Assembly (NCBI RefSeq): GCF_025061645.1 | Contig: NZ_JANYMP010000025.1 | Coordinates: 62,001 to 126,000, forward strand | From: Umezawaea endophytica | Lineage (GTDB): Bacteria > Actinomycetota > Actinomycetes > Mycobacteriales > Pseudonocardiaceae | DNA length: 64,000 bases | Direction of reading: 5' to 3' | Shown: positions 46,067 through 53,951 of the stretch, one piece after another | Layout: the number at the start of each line of letters is the position of its first letter | Position numbering within the stretch: position 1 is the stretch's first letter | Notes under the pieces: generated by a model | Told to the model about the DNA's origin: nothing | Databases searched by the model: none | Seen by the model: the letters and a program-made list of their open reading frames with translations, nothing else | Program-made: the position numbers and the translations under genes

Positions 46067-46450
46067 GTGGACAAGACGCGATTCGGGTGCTGGCTGGTCG
46101 CCGCCGTCGCCGTGGTGCAGACGATCTCGACCCTGCTGTCGCCGCTGGCGGCGGAACTCGTCGCCACCGCCGTGCTGTTCAACGCGGCCGCGGGCTTCTC
46201 CACGTTCCTGCTGCTGCGCCGCCCGGACCGCAACCGCTGGCCGCTGGTTCTGTGGACGGCGGGCTTCTTCGGCTGGCACGTCACCGGCCTGGTCACGATG
46301 GCGGGCCTCGTGTCGACCGACCTGGACGCCGCGTTCCTCATCGCCTCGCAGCGGGAGTTGTCGGTCGCCTACCAGGTCGTCCTCGCCACGTTGGCGGGCT
46401 TCGCCGTGCACATCCTGCTGCCGCGGCCTAGCCCGGCTCGGCGGCGCTGA
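46067..46450 (+). CDS. Small four-helix membrane protein
   Basis: A 127-aa protein with four hydrophobic helices (about 8-25, 30-50, 58-80, 100-118) and a short basic C-terminus (RRPDRNRWP between helices 2 and 3, PSPARRR at the end). No family recognised. It starts GTG 11 nt after the TetR stop and may be co-transcribed with it. The 3' end overlaps the convergent regulator by 23 nt. Confidence 0.65.
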   Translation: MDKTRFGCWLVAAVAVVQTISTLLSPLAAELVATAVLFNAAAGFSTFLLLRRPDRNRWPLVLWTAGFFGWHVTGLVTMAGLVSTDLDAAFLIASQRELSVAYQVVLATLAGFAVHILLPRPSPARRR

Positions 46451-47162
46451 GCAGCAGCACACCCGCTTCCGGGTCCTCGCTCGGCCGCAGCAGCGAGAAC
46501 GTCCACGGCCTGCCGTCGACGCACGCGGTCGTCGTGCGGAACGCCCGCACGGACCGGCACTCCCACCAGCACGCCAGCTCGGGCCGCAGCGCCGCGAACC
46601 GGTCGAGCAGCTCACGGGTGCGCGGGTCGTCCGGGTGGCGGTCGGCGTGCATGCGGAACTGGCGGAACACGTCCTGCGCCAGCGGTTCCCACCCCGTCAC
46701 CCGGTCGCGCACGGCGGGGTCGGTGAGCAGCAGCACGAGGTTGCGCTCCGGCAGCCGCCACAGGTCCAGGTAGGCCGGGTTGGCGGTGACCAGGTCGAAG
46801 CGCCGGTCCACCGCCGCCGCGGGGCCGGGCCACGCGTCCACGAGGGGGCTCAGCACCGCCGCGAGGTCCACGTCCGAGTCCGCCACGGGCCGCAGCCCGG
46901 CCAGCGCCAGCACGTGGCCGTGCGAGTCGGGGTCCAGCCGCAACGCCCGCGACACGGCGTCCAGCACCTGTCGGGACGTGTCCACCCGGCCCTGCTCCAG
47001 CCACGTGTACCAGGCCAGGCCCACGCCGGACAGCGCCGCGACCTCCTCCCGCCGCAGACCGGGGGTGCGGCGGCGGGACCCGCCCGCCAGGCCCACGTCG
47101 GACGGGGTCAGCCGCTCGCGGTGCGCGCGGAGGAACGCGCCCAGTTCCTGTTTGCTCGCCAC
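46428..47162 (-). CDS. XRE-family regulator with MmyB-like ligand-binding domain
   Basis: A 244-aa regulator. HTH at 1-70 (ELGAFLRAHRERLTP, RRTPGLRREEVAALSGVGLAWYTWLEQGR) followed by a PAS-like MmyB-type ligand-binding domain (about 100-235), of a kind reported to bind fatty-acid-like ligands. Many copies exist in actinobacteria, each next to a target gene. Here the divergent neighbour is a VOC protein, a likely target. Confidence 0.9.
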   Translation of the reverse strand: MASKQELGAFLRAHRERLTPSDVGLAGGSRRRTPGLRREEVAALSGVGLAWYTWLEQGRVDTSRQVLDAVSRALRLDPDSHGHVLALAGLRPVADSDVDLAAVLSPLVDAWPGPAAAVDRRFDLVTANPAYLDLWRLPERNLVLLLTDPAVRDRVTGWEPLAQDVFRQFRMHADRHPDDPRTRELLDRFAALRPELACWWECRSVRAFRTTTACVDGRPWTFSLLRPSEDPEAGVLLLSAAEPG

Positions 47163-47239
47163 GCCCCGAGCCTATGACCGCCGGTAACCGCATGAACCGC
47201 TGTCTCGTCCCGTGGACGTCGAGCCCGCACGCTGGACCC

Positions 47240-47659
47240 ATGACCGATCAGCTCTGGCGCCGCGACCCCGACTCGTCCACCCGCGAGACGCCCCGCCCGT
47301 ACATCCGCGCGTTCGTGCCCCGCGGCGGGCTCGACGCCGCGATCACCTTCTACGAGGAGTTGCAGGGCGTGGAGGTCGACCTGCGCACGCCGTACCCGGA
47401 GAAGGGACTGGACATCGCGACCGTCGGCGCGTTCCTGCTGGTCGAGGGCACGGAGGAGGTCCTCGAACCGTTCCGTGCGACGCACGGGACCCTGCTCGTG
47501 GCCGACCTCGACGTGTACGAGCAGCGGCTGGTGGAGCGGGGCGCGGAGATCCTGGACGCGCGGATCGACGTGCCCACCGGGTCCGGGCTCACGGCCCGGC
47601 ACCCGGACGGGACGATCGTGGAGTACGTCCACCACCGGCCCCAGCCGCACGAGCGTTAG
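47240..47659 (+). CDS. VOC (glyoxalase-like) family protein
   Basis: A 139-aa single-domain VOC protein (YIRAFVPRGGLDAAITFYEELQGVEVDLRTPYPEKGLDIATVGAFLLVEG, ending TARHPDGTIVEYVHH). Probably a dimer with a metal or ligand-binding site; substrate unknown. Divergent from the XRE/MmyB-type regulator. ATG 47240 is used; the upstream in-frame start at 47174 would extend across the divergent promoter. Confidence 0.83.
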   Translation: MTDQLWRRDPDSSTRETPRPYIRAFVPRGGLDAAITFYEELQGVEVDLRTPYPEKGLDIATVGAFLLVEGTEEVLEPFRATHGTLLVADLDVYEQRLVERGAEILDARIDVPTGSGLTARHPDGTIVEYVHHRPQPHER

Positions 47660-48579
47660 CGGTCCAGGAACTCGTCGATCACGGCGAACGCCTTGTCGCG
47701 CACGGGTTCGGCGGACAGGAGCAGGTCGTGCATGCCGCCCGCCACGGCCAGCGACGTGACCTGGCCGCCGAGCTTCGGCGCCCAGCGTTCGATGTGCTCC
47801 ACGTCGAGCACGGTGTCCGTCACCATCGCGCGCTCGGTGAACGCCTTCGCGTGCAGGTGGCTGGCGTCCGAGCGCAGCACCAGCGCGGGCACGCCGACGT
47901 CGAGGCCCGCGTGGAGGCGGAAGTGGGCCAGGCGGATGGCCCGCAGCCAGCCCGCGAGCACCGGGAACGCCATGATCGGCTTCCAGGTCAGGTCGAAGTC
48001 CCACTCGCCGTGGTGGTCGCGGTGGATGCTCTCGCCGTACACCGGGCCCAGCCCCGGCTTGAGCACGAGCTTCGGGGCGACGCGCCCGACACCGCGCACG
48101 ACGGTCGTGCCGACGGTCTGCATGATCCACGGCTCGGCGAGGTCGAACCACGGGCTGTTCAGCACGAGCGCGTCGACGACCTTCGCGGCCCGGCGGTCGT
48201 GCGCCCACAGGCTGGTGATCAGGCCGCCGGTGGAGTGGCCCATGACCACCAGGCGCTCGTGGCCGTGCTCGGAGCGGATGATCCGCGCGGCCTCGTCCAG
48301 CTCCTGGTGGTACTCGTTCAGGTCGGTGGTGAAGTTGGGGGTCTCGCCCGGCTTCAGCGACCGGCCGTACGCGCGCAGGTCGACGGCGTAGAAGTCGTAG
48401 CCGAGGGCCGCGTAGTGCTCGGCCACGTGCCGCTGGAAGAAGTAGTCGGCCCAGCCGTGCACGTACAGGATCGCCCCGCGGGTCGCCTCGGGCGCGCGGT
48501 GCCGCACGAGGGTCGCGGTCGCGCCGCCCACCGGCAGCGTTCGGGTCTCGAAATCGGCACCAAGCACGTCAGCGGTCAT
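47656..48579 (-). CDS. Alpha/beta hydrolase, serine aminopeptidase/lysophospholipase type
   Basis: A 307-aa cytosolic hydrolase with ILYVHGWADYFFQRHVAEHYAALGYDFYAVDLRAYGRS, nucleophile elbow VVMGHSTGGLI and a terminal GGMHDLLLSAEPVRDKAF His. It is of the Hydrolase_4 (monoacylglycerol lipase/lysophospholipase) type. Start ATG 48579 is the usual length; the frame stays open far upstream as a shadow of the next gene. It overlaps the convergent VOC gene by 4 nt. Confidence 0.85.
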   Translation of the reverse strand: MTADVLGADFETRTLPVGGATATLVRHRAPEATRGAILYVHGWADYFFQRHVAEHYAALGYDFYAVDLRAYGRSLKPGETPNFTTDLNEYHQELDEAARIIRSEHGHERLVVMGHSTGGLITSLWAHDRRAAKVVDALVLNSPWFDLAEPWIMQTVGTTVVRGVGRVAPKLVLKPGLGPVYGESIHRDHHGEWDFDLTWKPIMAFPVLAGWLRAIRLAHFRLHAGLDVGVPALVLRSDASHLHAKAFTERAMVTDTVLDVEHIERWAPKLGGQVTSLAVAGGMHDLLLSAEPVRDKAFAVIDEFLDR

Positions 48580-48648
48580 CGGGGCAGTCTGCCCGCTGAT
48601 AACCCCGTTCCGGCAGGCCGCCGCGCGAATCGTGTCTAACCTGGGGTG

Positions 48649-49674
48649 ATGACCGAGGAGATCGAACGTTCGACGGCCAGGGTGCGCTTCGCGGGGATCA
48701 GTCCACGGGCGTACGAACATCCGGCCGACCGCGGCGCACTCGCGCTGCTGCGCGCCGTGCCGGGCATCGGCCCGGTCCTCCAGGCGGTGGCGGGCGCGTT
48801 CACCGAACGCGGGGAGCGCCTCGTCTACCTGGCGTCGTCCATCAGGGTCGGCCCCAAGCAGTACCCGAAGCTCGACCGGCTCAGGCTGGAGGCGGCCGCG
48901 ACGCTCGACGTCGACCCGGTGCCCGAGCTGTTCGTGCAGCGCAACCCGGTGCCGAACGCGTTGACGCTGGGCATCGACAAGCCGTTCATCGTGCTCACCA
49001 CGGGCCTGGTCGAGCTGCTGGACGACGAGGGCCTGCGGTTCGCCATCGGCCACGAGATGGGCCACGTCCTGTCCGGCCACGCGCTCTACCAGACGATCCT
49101 CCAGCGGCTGATGCAGCTCCAGTACAGCCTGGGCTGGATGCCCGCGGGCTACTGGGCGATCCGCGCCGTCATCGCCGCGCTGCACGAGTGGTACCGCAAG
49201 ACCGAGCTGTCCTGCGACCGCGCGGGCCTGCTCTGCGTGCAGGACCCGGCCGCCGCGCTGCGCGTGCACGTGGCGATGGCGGGCGGCATGGACACCTCGC
49301 AGATCGATACGGCGGAGTTCCTGAAGCAGGCCAAGGAGTACGAGCAGGTCGAGGACATCCGCGACAGCGTGCTCAAGCTGGTGAAGACGTGGCCGCTGAC
49401 GCACCCGCTGGCCGTCGTGCGGGCCGCCGAGTTGCAGAAGTGGGCGGCGTCCGAGCAGTACCGGGAGATCCTGACCGGCACCTACCAGCGCCGCGAGGAC
49501 GACCGGCCGACCAGCACCTTCACCGACGACATCAAGTCCGCGGCGAAGTCGTACAAGGACTCGATGAACATGTCCGAGGACCCGTTGATGAAGGTGTTCA
49601 ACGAGTTCGGCGAGGTGCTGGGGAACACGGCGGGCAAGGTCTGGAGCAAGTTCGGGAACTCCCCGAACAACTGA
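48649..49674 (+). CDS. M48 family metallopeptidase
   Basis: A 341-aa protein with zinc motif HEMGH (135-139) in a helix, followed by LSCDRAGLLC giving the downstream acidic ligand. The region before it (VQRNPVPNALTLGIDKPFIVLTTGLVELL) is typical of HtpX/Ste24-like M48 proteins without the strong N-terminal membrane helices. The last 80 residues are soluble and helical. Probably cytoplasmic-face protein quality control; substrate unknown. GTG 48646 is an alternative start. Confidence 0.85.
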   Translation: MTEEIERSTARVRFAGISPRAYEHPADRGALALLRAVPGIGPVLQAVAGAFTERGERLVYLASSIRVGPKQYPKLDRLRLEAAATLDVDPVPELFVQRNPVPNALTLGIDKPFIVLTTGLVELLDDEGLRFAIGHEMGHVLSGHALYQTILQRLMQLQYSLGWMPAGYWAIRAVIAALHEWYRKTELSCDRAGLLCVQDPAAALRVHVAMAGGMDTSQIDTAEFLKQAKEYEQVEDIRDSVLKLVKTWPLTHPLAVVRAAELQKWAASEQYREILTGTYQRREDDRPTSTFTDDIKSAAKSYKDSMNMSEDPLMKVFNEFGEVLGNTAGKVWSKFGNSPNN

Positions 49675-49753
49675 TGTTGGGCCGAACGGCCCAGTTTTGT
49701 CGGACGTCTGGCCTAGTGTCCTGGGTGTTGTCGGATCGCACCGAGGAGGCCCC

Positions 49754-50530
49754 GTGGGGGAGATCAAACGACGTTTCGCCGTGGTGATGGCCGGGCTGGT
49801 CGGGGCGGTGGCGCTGGTGGCCGCCGCCCCGCCCGCGTCCGCGGACGTGGAGATCGTGGGTGGTGAGCGGGTCTCGGTGGTCGACCACCCGTGGGTGGTG
49901 TACCTGACCGACCCGAGCGGGTTCCAGTTCTGCGGCGGCACGCTGGTCGCGCCCACGAAGGTGGTGACGGCGGCGCACTGCACGACGGGGCGGACGGCCC
50001 CCGGGTTTCGGGTGGTGGCGGGCCGGGAGGACAAGCGGAGCACCGCGGGCGTGGTGAGCGAGGTGAGCCGCGTGTGGGTGCACCCGGACTACGTGACCGC
50101 GGAGAAGGGGGAGGACGTGGCGGTGCTGACGCTGCGGAAGCCCTCGCTGTACGGGGTGCTGCCGGTGGCCGAGGCGCCGGGGGTGTACCCGGCGGGGACG
50201 TCCGCCGCGATCTTCGGGTGGGGGCGCGTGAGTGAGCAGGGGAGCACGTCGCGGTACCTGCTCGGGGCGACCGTGCCGGTGACGTCGGATGAGGAGTGCT
50301 CGGCGGCGTATGCGCAGTACGACGCTGGGCAGATGGTGTGCGCCGGGTTCGCCGAGGGTGGGGTGGATACGTGCCAGGGGGATTCCGGGGGGCCGTTGGT
50401 GGCCGGGGGGAGGCTGGTCGGGGTGACCTCTTGGGGTGAGGGGTGTGCTCGGGCTGGGAAGCCTGGGGTTTATGCGCGGGTGGCGGCATTTGGGGCGGTG
50501 CTGGCGCCGGAGTTGGTTGAGGCTGGGTAG
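49754..50530 (+). CDS. Secreted trypsin-like serine protease
   Basis: A 258-aa S1 protease with a signal peptide (VVMAGLVGAVALVAAAPPASA) and short propeptide to IVGG. Triad H75 (TAAHC), D121 (EDVAVLTL) and S211 (GDSGGPL); the specificity-pocket residue in DTCQGDSGGP is Asp-like, giving trypsin specificity for Lys/Arg. Start GTG follows GAGGAGG (49743-49749). From about 50,220 codon use shifts to more G and T in third positions than the neighbours. Confidence 0.92.
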   Translation: MGEIKRRFAVVMAGLVGAVALVAAAPPASADVEIVGGERVSVVDHPWVVYLTDPSGFQFCGGTLVAPTKVVTAAHCTTGRTAPGFRVVAGREDKRSTAGVVSEVSRVWVHPDYVTAEKGEDVAVLTLRKPSLYGVLPVAEAPGVYPAGTSAAIFGWGRVSEQGSTSRYLLGATVPVTSDEECSAAYAQYDAGQMVCAGFAEGGVDTCQGDSGGPLVAGGRLVGVTSWGEGCARAGKPGVYARVAAFGAVLAPELVEAG

Positions 50531-50615
50531 AGGGCTCGGGTTTGGGAGGGGAAGGCGGGTTGGAGAGGGGTGGAGGGCGGGGGTCGGTCGTCACCCCGCT
50601 CGCTTGATTGTCTCC

Positions 50616-50672
50616 ATGCCCACTTTGGTTTGTCAAAGCGGGAAAGATGCCTTGACAAACCAAAGTGGGCAT
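50616..50672. repeat. Perfect 21-bp inverted repeat with 15-nt loop
   Basis: 50616-50636 is the exact reverse complement of 50652-50672 (arm ATGCCCACTTTGGTTTGTCAA, split here as ATGCCCACTTT plus GGTTTGTCAA). The arms are far lower in GC than the surroundings. It lies alone between the trypsin-like gene and the LysE gene, which run convergently, so it could be a bidirectional terminator or a copy of a dispersed palindromic element. Confidence 0.85.
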
Positions 50673-50760
50673 GAGGGCGCTTCGGATCGGGGTGGCGCCC
50701 TGGGTGTGGGTGACTGGTGGGGTGCGTGCGTCCGGTCGGGTTGCGTTGGGGGCGGGTGTT

Positions 50761-51375
50761 CTAGAGGACCAGTCCTACCGACATGGTCAGGAACACGGCT
50801 GCGCACACGGCGTCTAGTGCGGTGGTCACGCCTGGGCGCTTGAGCTTGCCCGCTACGCGGCTTGCGGCGATCACGATGAGCAGTTCCCACAGTGCCGCCA
50901 GGCCCAGGAAGACGACGGCGAGCATTGCCAACTGGGCGGTGGGGTGGCCTTGGCCGATGAACTGCGGCAGGAACGCCAGGGAGAAGAGCAGCATCTTCGG
51001 GTTGGTGATGTTGGTCAGGAAGCCGCGGCGGAACGGGCGGTCGGCGACGGCCTCCAGTGGTTCGTCCGCGGTGTCGTGGCGGTGCAGGAGGCCGCGGGCG
51101 ATCGTGAGTGCCAGCCACAGCAGGTAGGCCGCGCCGATCCAGCGGAGGGCGACCAGTGTGACGGGGTAGCGGGCCAGGACCACGCCCAGGCCGGAGATCA
51201 CCACGCCCACCTGGACGAAGCTGGCCGAGTGGATGCCCGCCAGCGCCCACAGGCCCGCGCGGGTGCCGGAGCGCATCGAGGTGCGCAGCAGCAGGAACGC
51301 GTCCACGCCAGGGGTGAGGACGACGACCGCGCAGGCGATCAGGAAGGCCGGTAGTTGACCGAAGTCGAGGAACAC
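50761..51375 (-). CDS. LysE family amino-acid/metabolite exporter
   Basis: A 204-aa exporter of the LysE/RhtB family with six helices (FLIACAVVVLTPGVDAFLLLRTSMRSGTRAG in helices 1-2, NITNPKMLLFSLAFLPQF in helix 4). The substrate is unknown but usually a small amino acid or homoserine lactone. GTG 51375 is preceded by GGGAGG with 8-nt spacing; the open frame to 51531 is not needed. It lies between two trypsin-like genes. Confidence 0.88.
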   Translation of the reverse strand: MFLDFGQLPAFLIACAVVVLTPGVDAFLLLRTSMRSGTRAGLWALAGIHSASFVQVGVVISGLGVVLARYPVTLVALRWIGAAYLLWLALTIARGLLHRHDTADEPLEAVADRPFRRGFLTNITNPKMLLFSLAFLPQFIGQGHPTAQLAMLAVVFLGLAALWELLIVIAASRVAGKLKRPGVTTALDAVCAAVFLTMSVGLVL

Positions 51376-51551
51376 GCGTAGACCTCCCAGATTTCCGGAC
51401 AGACCGTTGTGATCTGTGCGATACGTCGTTAAATCTCCGGCAACATGGAACTCTAACAGGACGATCTGCGGTATTAGTCCCGGCCGCGTGGCTTTCCGGT
51501 GGGCCGCTACGGTGGGTAGTCGTTCGTCCACTTGCCGTAGAGGAGTGCTCC

Positions 51552-52295
51552 ATGAGGACCACGACGTCCTTGGTCGCCGCCATCGCGGCCGTGTTCGCGT
51601 CCGCCACCCCGGCGCACGCGATCGTCGGCGGCACCGAGGCGCCCGCCACGCCGTGGGCCGTCGCGCTCACGGACGCGAACGGGCAGTTGTTCTGCGGGGG
51701 CGCGCTGATCGCGCCGGACCGCGTGGTCACGGCCGCGCACTGCGTGACCGAGCGGTCGGCCGTCGGCGGGCGCGGTCGGGCGCCGGAGTCCATCCGCGTG
51801 GTCGCGGGGCGGTCCGACCTCCGCGTCAAGGGCACGTCCGCCAAGGTCGCGAGCGTGTGGCGGCACCCCGCCTTCCGCGACGTGACGGGCGGCGACGACG
51901 TGGCGGTGCTCACGTTGAGCGAGCCGCTGCCGCAGGCGCCCGTGCCGCTGGTCGACGCTGACGACACCGCGAGCTACGCGGAAGGCACCGAGGCGACCGT
52001 GCTGGGGTGGGGTCGCACGGCGGAGGGCGCGGCGCCGTCGCCGACGTTGCGCCAGGTGAGCGTGCCGATCGAGGCGGATTCCGACTGCGCCAACGAGGTC
52101 CAGGGCTTCCGGGCGGACGGGATGGTGTGCGCCGGGTACCCGCAGGGCGGGAAGGACGCGTGCGAAGGCGACTCGGGTGGTCCGATGGTCGTCCGAGGCA
52201 AGCTCGTCGGTGTCGTCTCCTACGGCAAGGGCTGCGCGCGTCCGGGCGAGCCGGGGGTCTACACGCGACTGGCCGCGTACCGGTCACGCCTCTGA
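51552..52295 (+). CDS. Secreted trypsin-like serine protease
   Basis: A 247-aa S1 protease with a signal peptide (cleaved near AHA, residue 23) and IVGG. Triad H63 (TAAHC), D116 (DDVAVLTL) and S208 (EGDSGGPMV), with the pocket residue in KDACEGDSGGP. It is a paralogue of the 49,754 gene, sharing the SDC...VCAG disulfide pattern. Probable exported digestive or regulatory protease. The ATG follows GTAGAGGAG. Confidence 0.93.
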   Translation: MRTTTSLVAAIAAVFASATPAHAIVGGTEAPATPWAVALTDANGQLFCGGALIAPDRVVTAAHCVTERSAVGGRGRAPESIRVVAGRSDLRVKGTSAKVASVWRHPAFRDVTGGDDVAVLTLSEPLPQAPVPLVDADDTASYAEGTEATVLGWGRTAEGAAPSPTLRQVSVPIEADSDCANEVQGFRADGMVCAGYPQGGKDACEGDSGGPMVVRGKLVGVVSYGKGCARPGEPGVYTRLAAYRSRL

Positions 52296-52324
52296 ACCAC
52301 CCGCCCTGTGATATCCAGGCGGAT

Positions 52325-52783
52325 GTGCGCACATCACCGTTTCACGCCACCCTGCGCAGGCAGTGGGCGGCAGACCTGACCACAGCGCAGCTCTACGCGT
52401 TCCTGCGTCTGCGCAGCGAGGTCTTCGTGATCGAGCAGTCCTCCATCTACCGGGACCTCGACGGCCGCGACCTCGAACCCGGCACCCGCCACTTCTGGCT
52501 GGAGGTCGACGGCGAACCCGAGCCGTTGGCCTACCTCCGGCTGGTGGAGGAGCCCGACGGCACGTTCCGGATCGGCCGGGTCGTGACTGGACGGGCCGCG
52601 CGCGGCCGCGGCTACAGCCGCCGGCTGGTCGAGGCCGCGCTCAGCGAGGTCGGCAGGGTGGACTGCGTGCTGGACGCGCAGACCTACATCGCCGACTTCT
52701 ACGGCTCGTTCGGGTTCGTGACCGAGGGGGACGAGTTCATCGAGGACGGGATACCGCACCTGCGGATGCGCCGGTCTCGCTGA
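52325..52783 (+). CDS. ElaA-type GNAT acyltransferase
   Basis: A 152-aa ElaA-like GNAT with LTTAQLYAFLRLRSEVFVIEQSSIYRDLDGRDLEPGTRHFW, IGRVVTGRAARGRGYSRRLVEAAL (acyl-CoA loop) and AQTYIADFYGSFGFVTEGDEFIEDGIPHLRM, a characteristic ElaA C-terminus. Acceptor unknown. GTG 52325 is chosen; the end overlaps bioF by 47 nt on the opposite strand. Confidence 0.88.
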   Translation: MRTSPFHATLRRQWAADLTTAQLYAFLRLRSEVFVIEQSSIYRDLDGRDLEPGTRHFWLEVDGEPEPLAYLRLVEEPDGTFRIGRVVTGRAARGRGYSRRLVEAALSEVGRVDCVLDAQTYIADFYGSFGFVTEGDEFIEDGIPHLRMRRSR

Positions 52784-53915
52784 TCACCCGCACCGCGCGG
52801 TCGACGTCCGCGTCGGACAGGTCCGCGCGGGCGGTGAGCCGGAGCCGGGACACGCCGTCCGGGACCGACGGCGGGCGGAAGCAGCCAACGACGACGCCGC
52901 TGGTGCGGCACGCCTCGGCCCAGGTGAACGCGGCCTCGGCGGACGGCGCCTGCACGGACACGACCGCGGCGGCGGGCGTGCTGGCGCGCAGACCGGCGGC
53001 GCGCAGCCGTTCGGCCAGTTCCTGGGCCACGGCGACCACCCGCGCGGGCCGGTCCGGTTCCTCGCGCAGCACCTTCAGCGCGGTCAGCGCCGCGGCGGCG
53101 CTGCCGGGGGCGAGGCCGGTGTCGAAGATGAAGCTGCGGGCCGTCTCGACGAGGTGCCGGATGACCCGGCTGGGTCCGAGGACCGCCCCGCCCTGCGCGC
53201 CGAGCGACTTCGACAGGGTGACCGTGGTGACGACGTCCGGCGACTTCGCCAGGCCCGCCGCGTGCACCGCGCCCCGCCCGCCGTCGCCGAGCACGCCGAG
53301 GCCGTGGGCGTCGTCCACGACCAGCGCCGAGTCGTGCTCGCGGCACGCGGCGACGAGCTGGTTCAGCGGCGCGAGGTCGCCGTCGACGGAGAACACCGAG
53401 TCCGTCACGACGAGCGCGCGGCGCTTGCCCCTGGTCGCCAGGGCGTGCGTGACCTGGGGGACGTCGTTGTGGCCCGCGACGACGACGTCGGCCTTGGACA
53501 GCCGGCAGCCGTCGATCAGCGAGGCGTGGATGTACTGGTCGGCCACGATCGCGGTGCCCGGCCCGGTCAGCGCCGTGAGCGCGCCGAGGTTCGCCGCGTA
53601 GCCGGAGGAGAAGACCAGCGCGGCCTGCGCGCCGCAGAAGTTCGCGAGCTCGTACTCCAGCTCCATGTGCAGCTCGGTGCTGCCCGTGACCAGCCGCGAC
53701 CCCGTCGAACCCGCGCCCCAGCGCATCGACGCGGCGGCGGCTGCCCCGGTCACGCGCTTGTCCCGCGCCAGTCCGAGGTAATCGTTCCCGGCGAGGTCGA
53801 GGTCCGTCGAGGACGCCGGTCGCGGTCGAAGCCTGCGGGTCAGTCCGGCCTTGGCGCGGGCCTCCGCGCGGGTGTCGATCCAGTCGAACACCGAGTCACC
53901 TGTGCTCACGCTCAC
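52737..53915 (-). CDS. bioF: 8-amino-7-oxononanoate synthase
   Basis: A 392-aa PLP-dependent alpha-oxoamine synthase that condenses pimeloyl-ACP/CoA with alanine in biotin synthesis. It has NDYLGLARDKRV, GSTGSRLVTGSTELHMELE, VDDAHGLGVLGDGGRG, and the PLP-binding lysine in TLSKSLGAQGGAV. Related enzymes (KBL, ALAS) share the fold; the short N-terminus and length fit BioF. GTG 53915 is preferred. Divergent from a P450. Confidence 0.9.
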   Translation of the reverse strand: MSVSTGDSVFDWIDTRAEARAKAGLTRRLRPRPASSTDLDLAGNDYLGLARDKRVTGAAAAASMRWGAGSTGSRLVTGSTELHMELEYELANFCGAQAALVFSSGYAANLGALTALTGPGTAIVADQYIHASLIDGCRLSKADVVVAGHNDVPQVTHALATRGKRRALVVTDSVFSVDGDLAPLNQLVAACREHDSALVVDDAHGLGVLGDGGRGAVHAAGLAKSPDVVTTVTLSKSLGAQGGAVLGPSRVIRHLVETARSFIFDTGLAPGSAAAALTALKVLREEPDRPARVVAVAQELAERLRAAGLRASTPAAAVVSVQAPSAEAAFTWAEACRTSGVVVGCFRPPSVPDGVSRLRLTARADLSDADVDRAVRVISETGASAGAVSRPR

Positions 53916-53951
53916 GGCGGCAGTCTCCCACCGGCCGGATACGGTCCTGGC

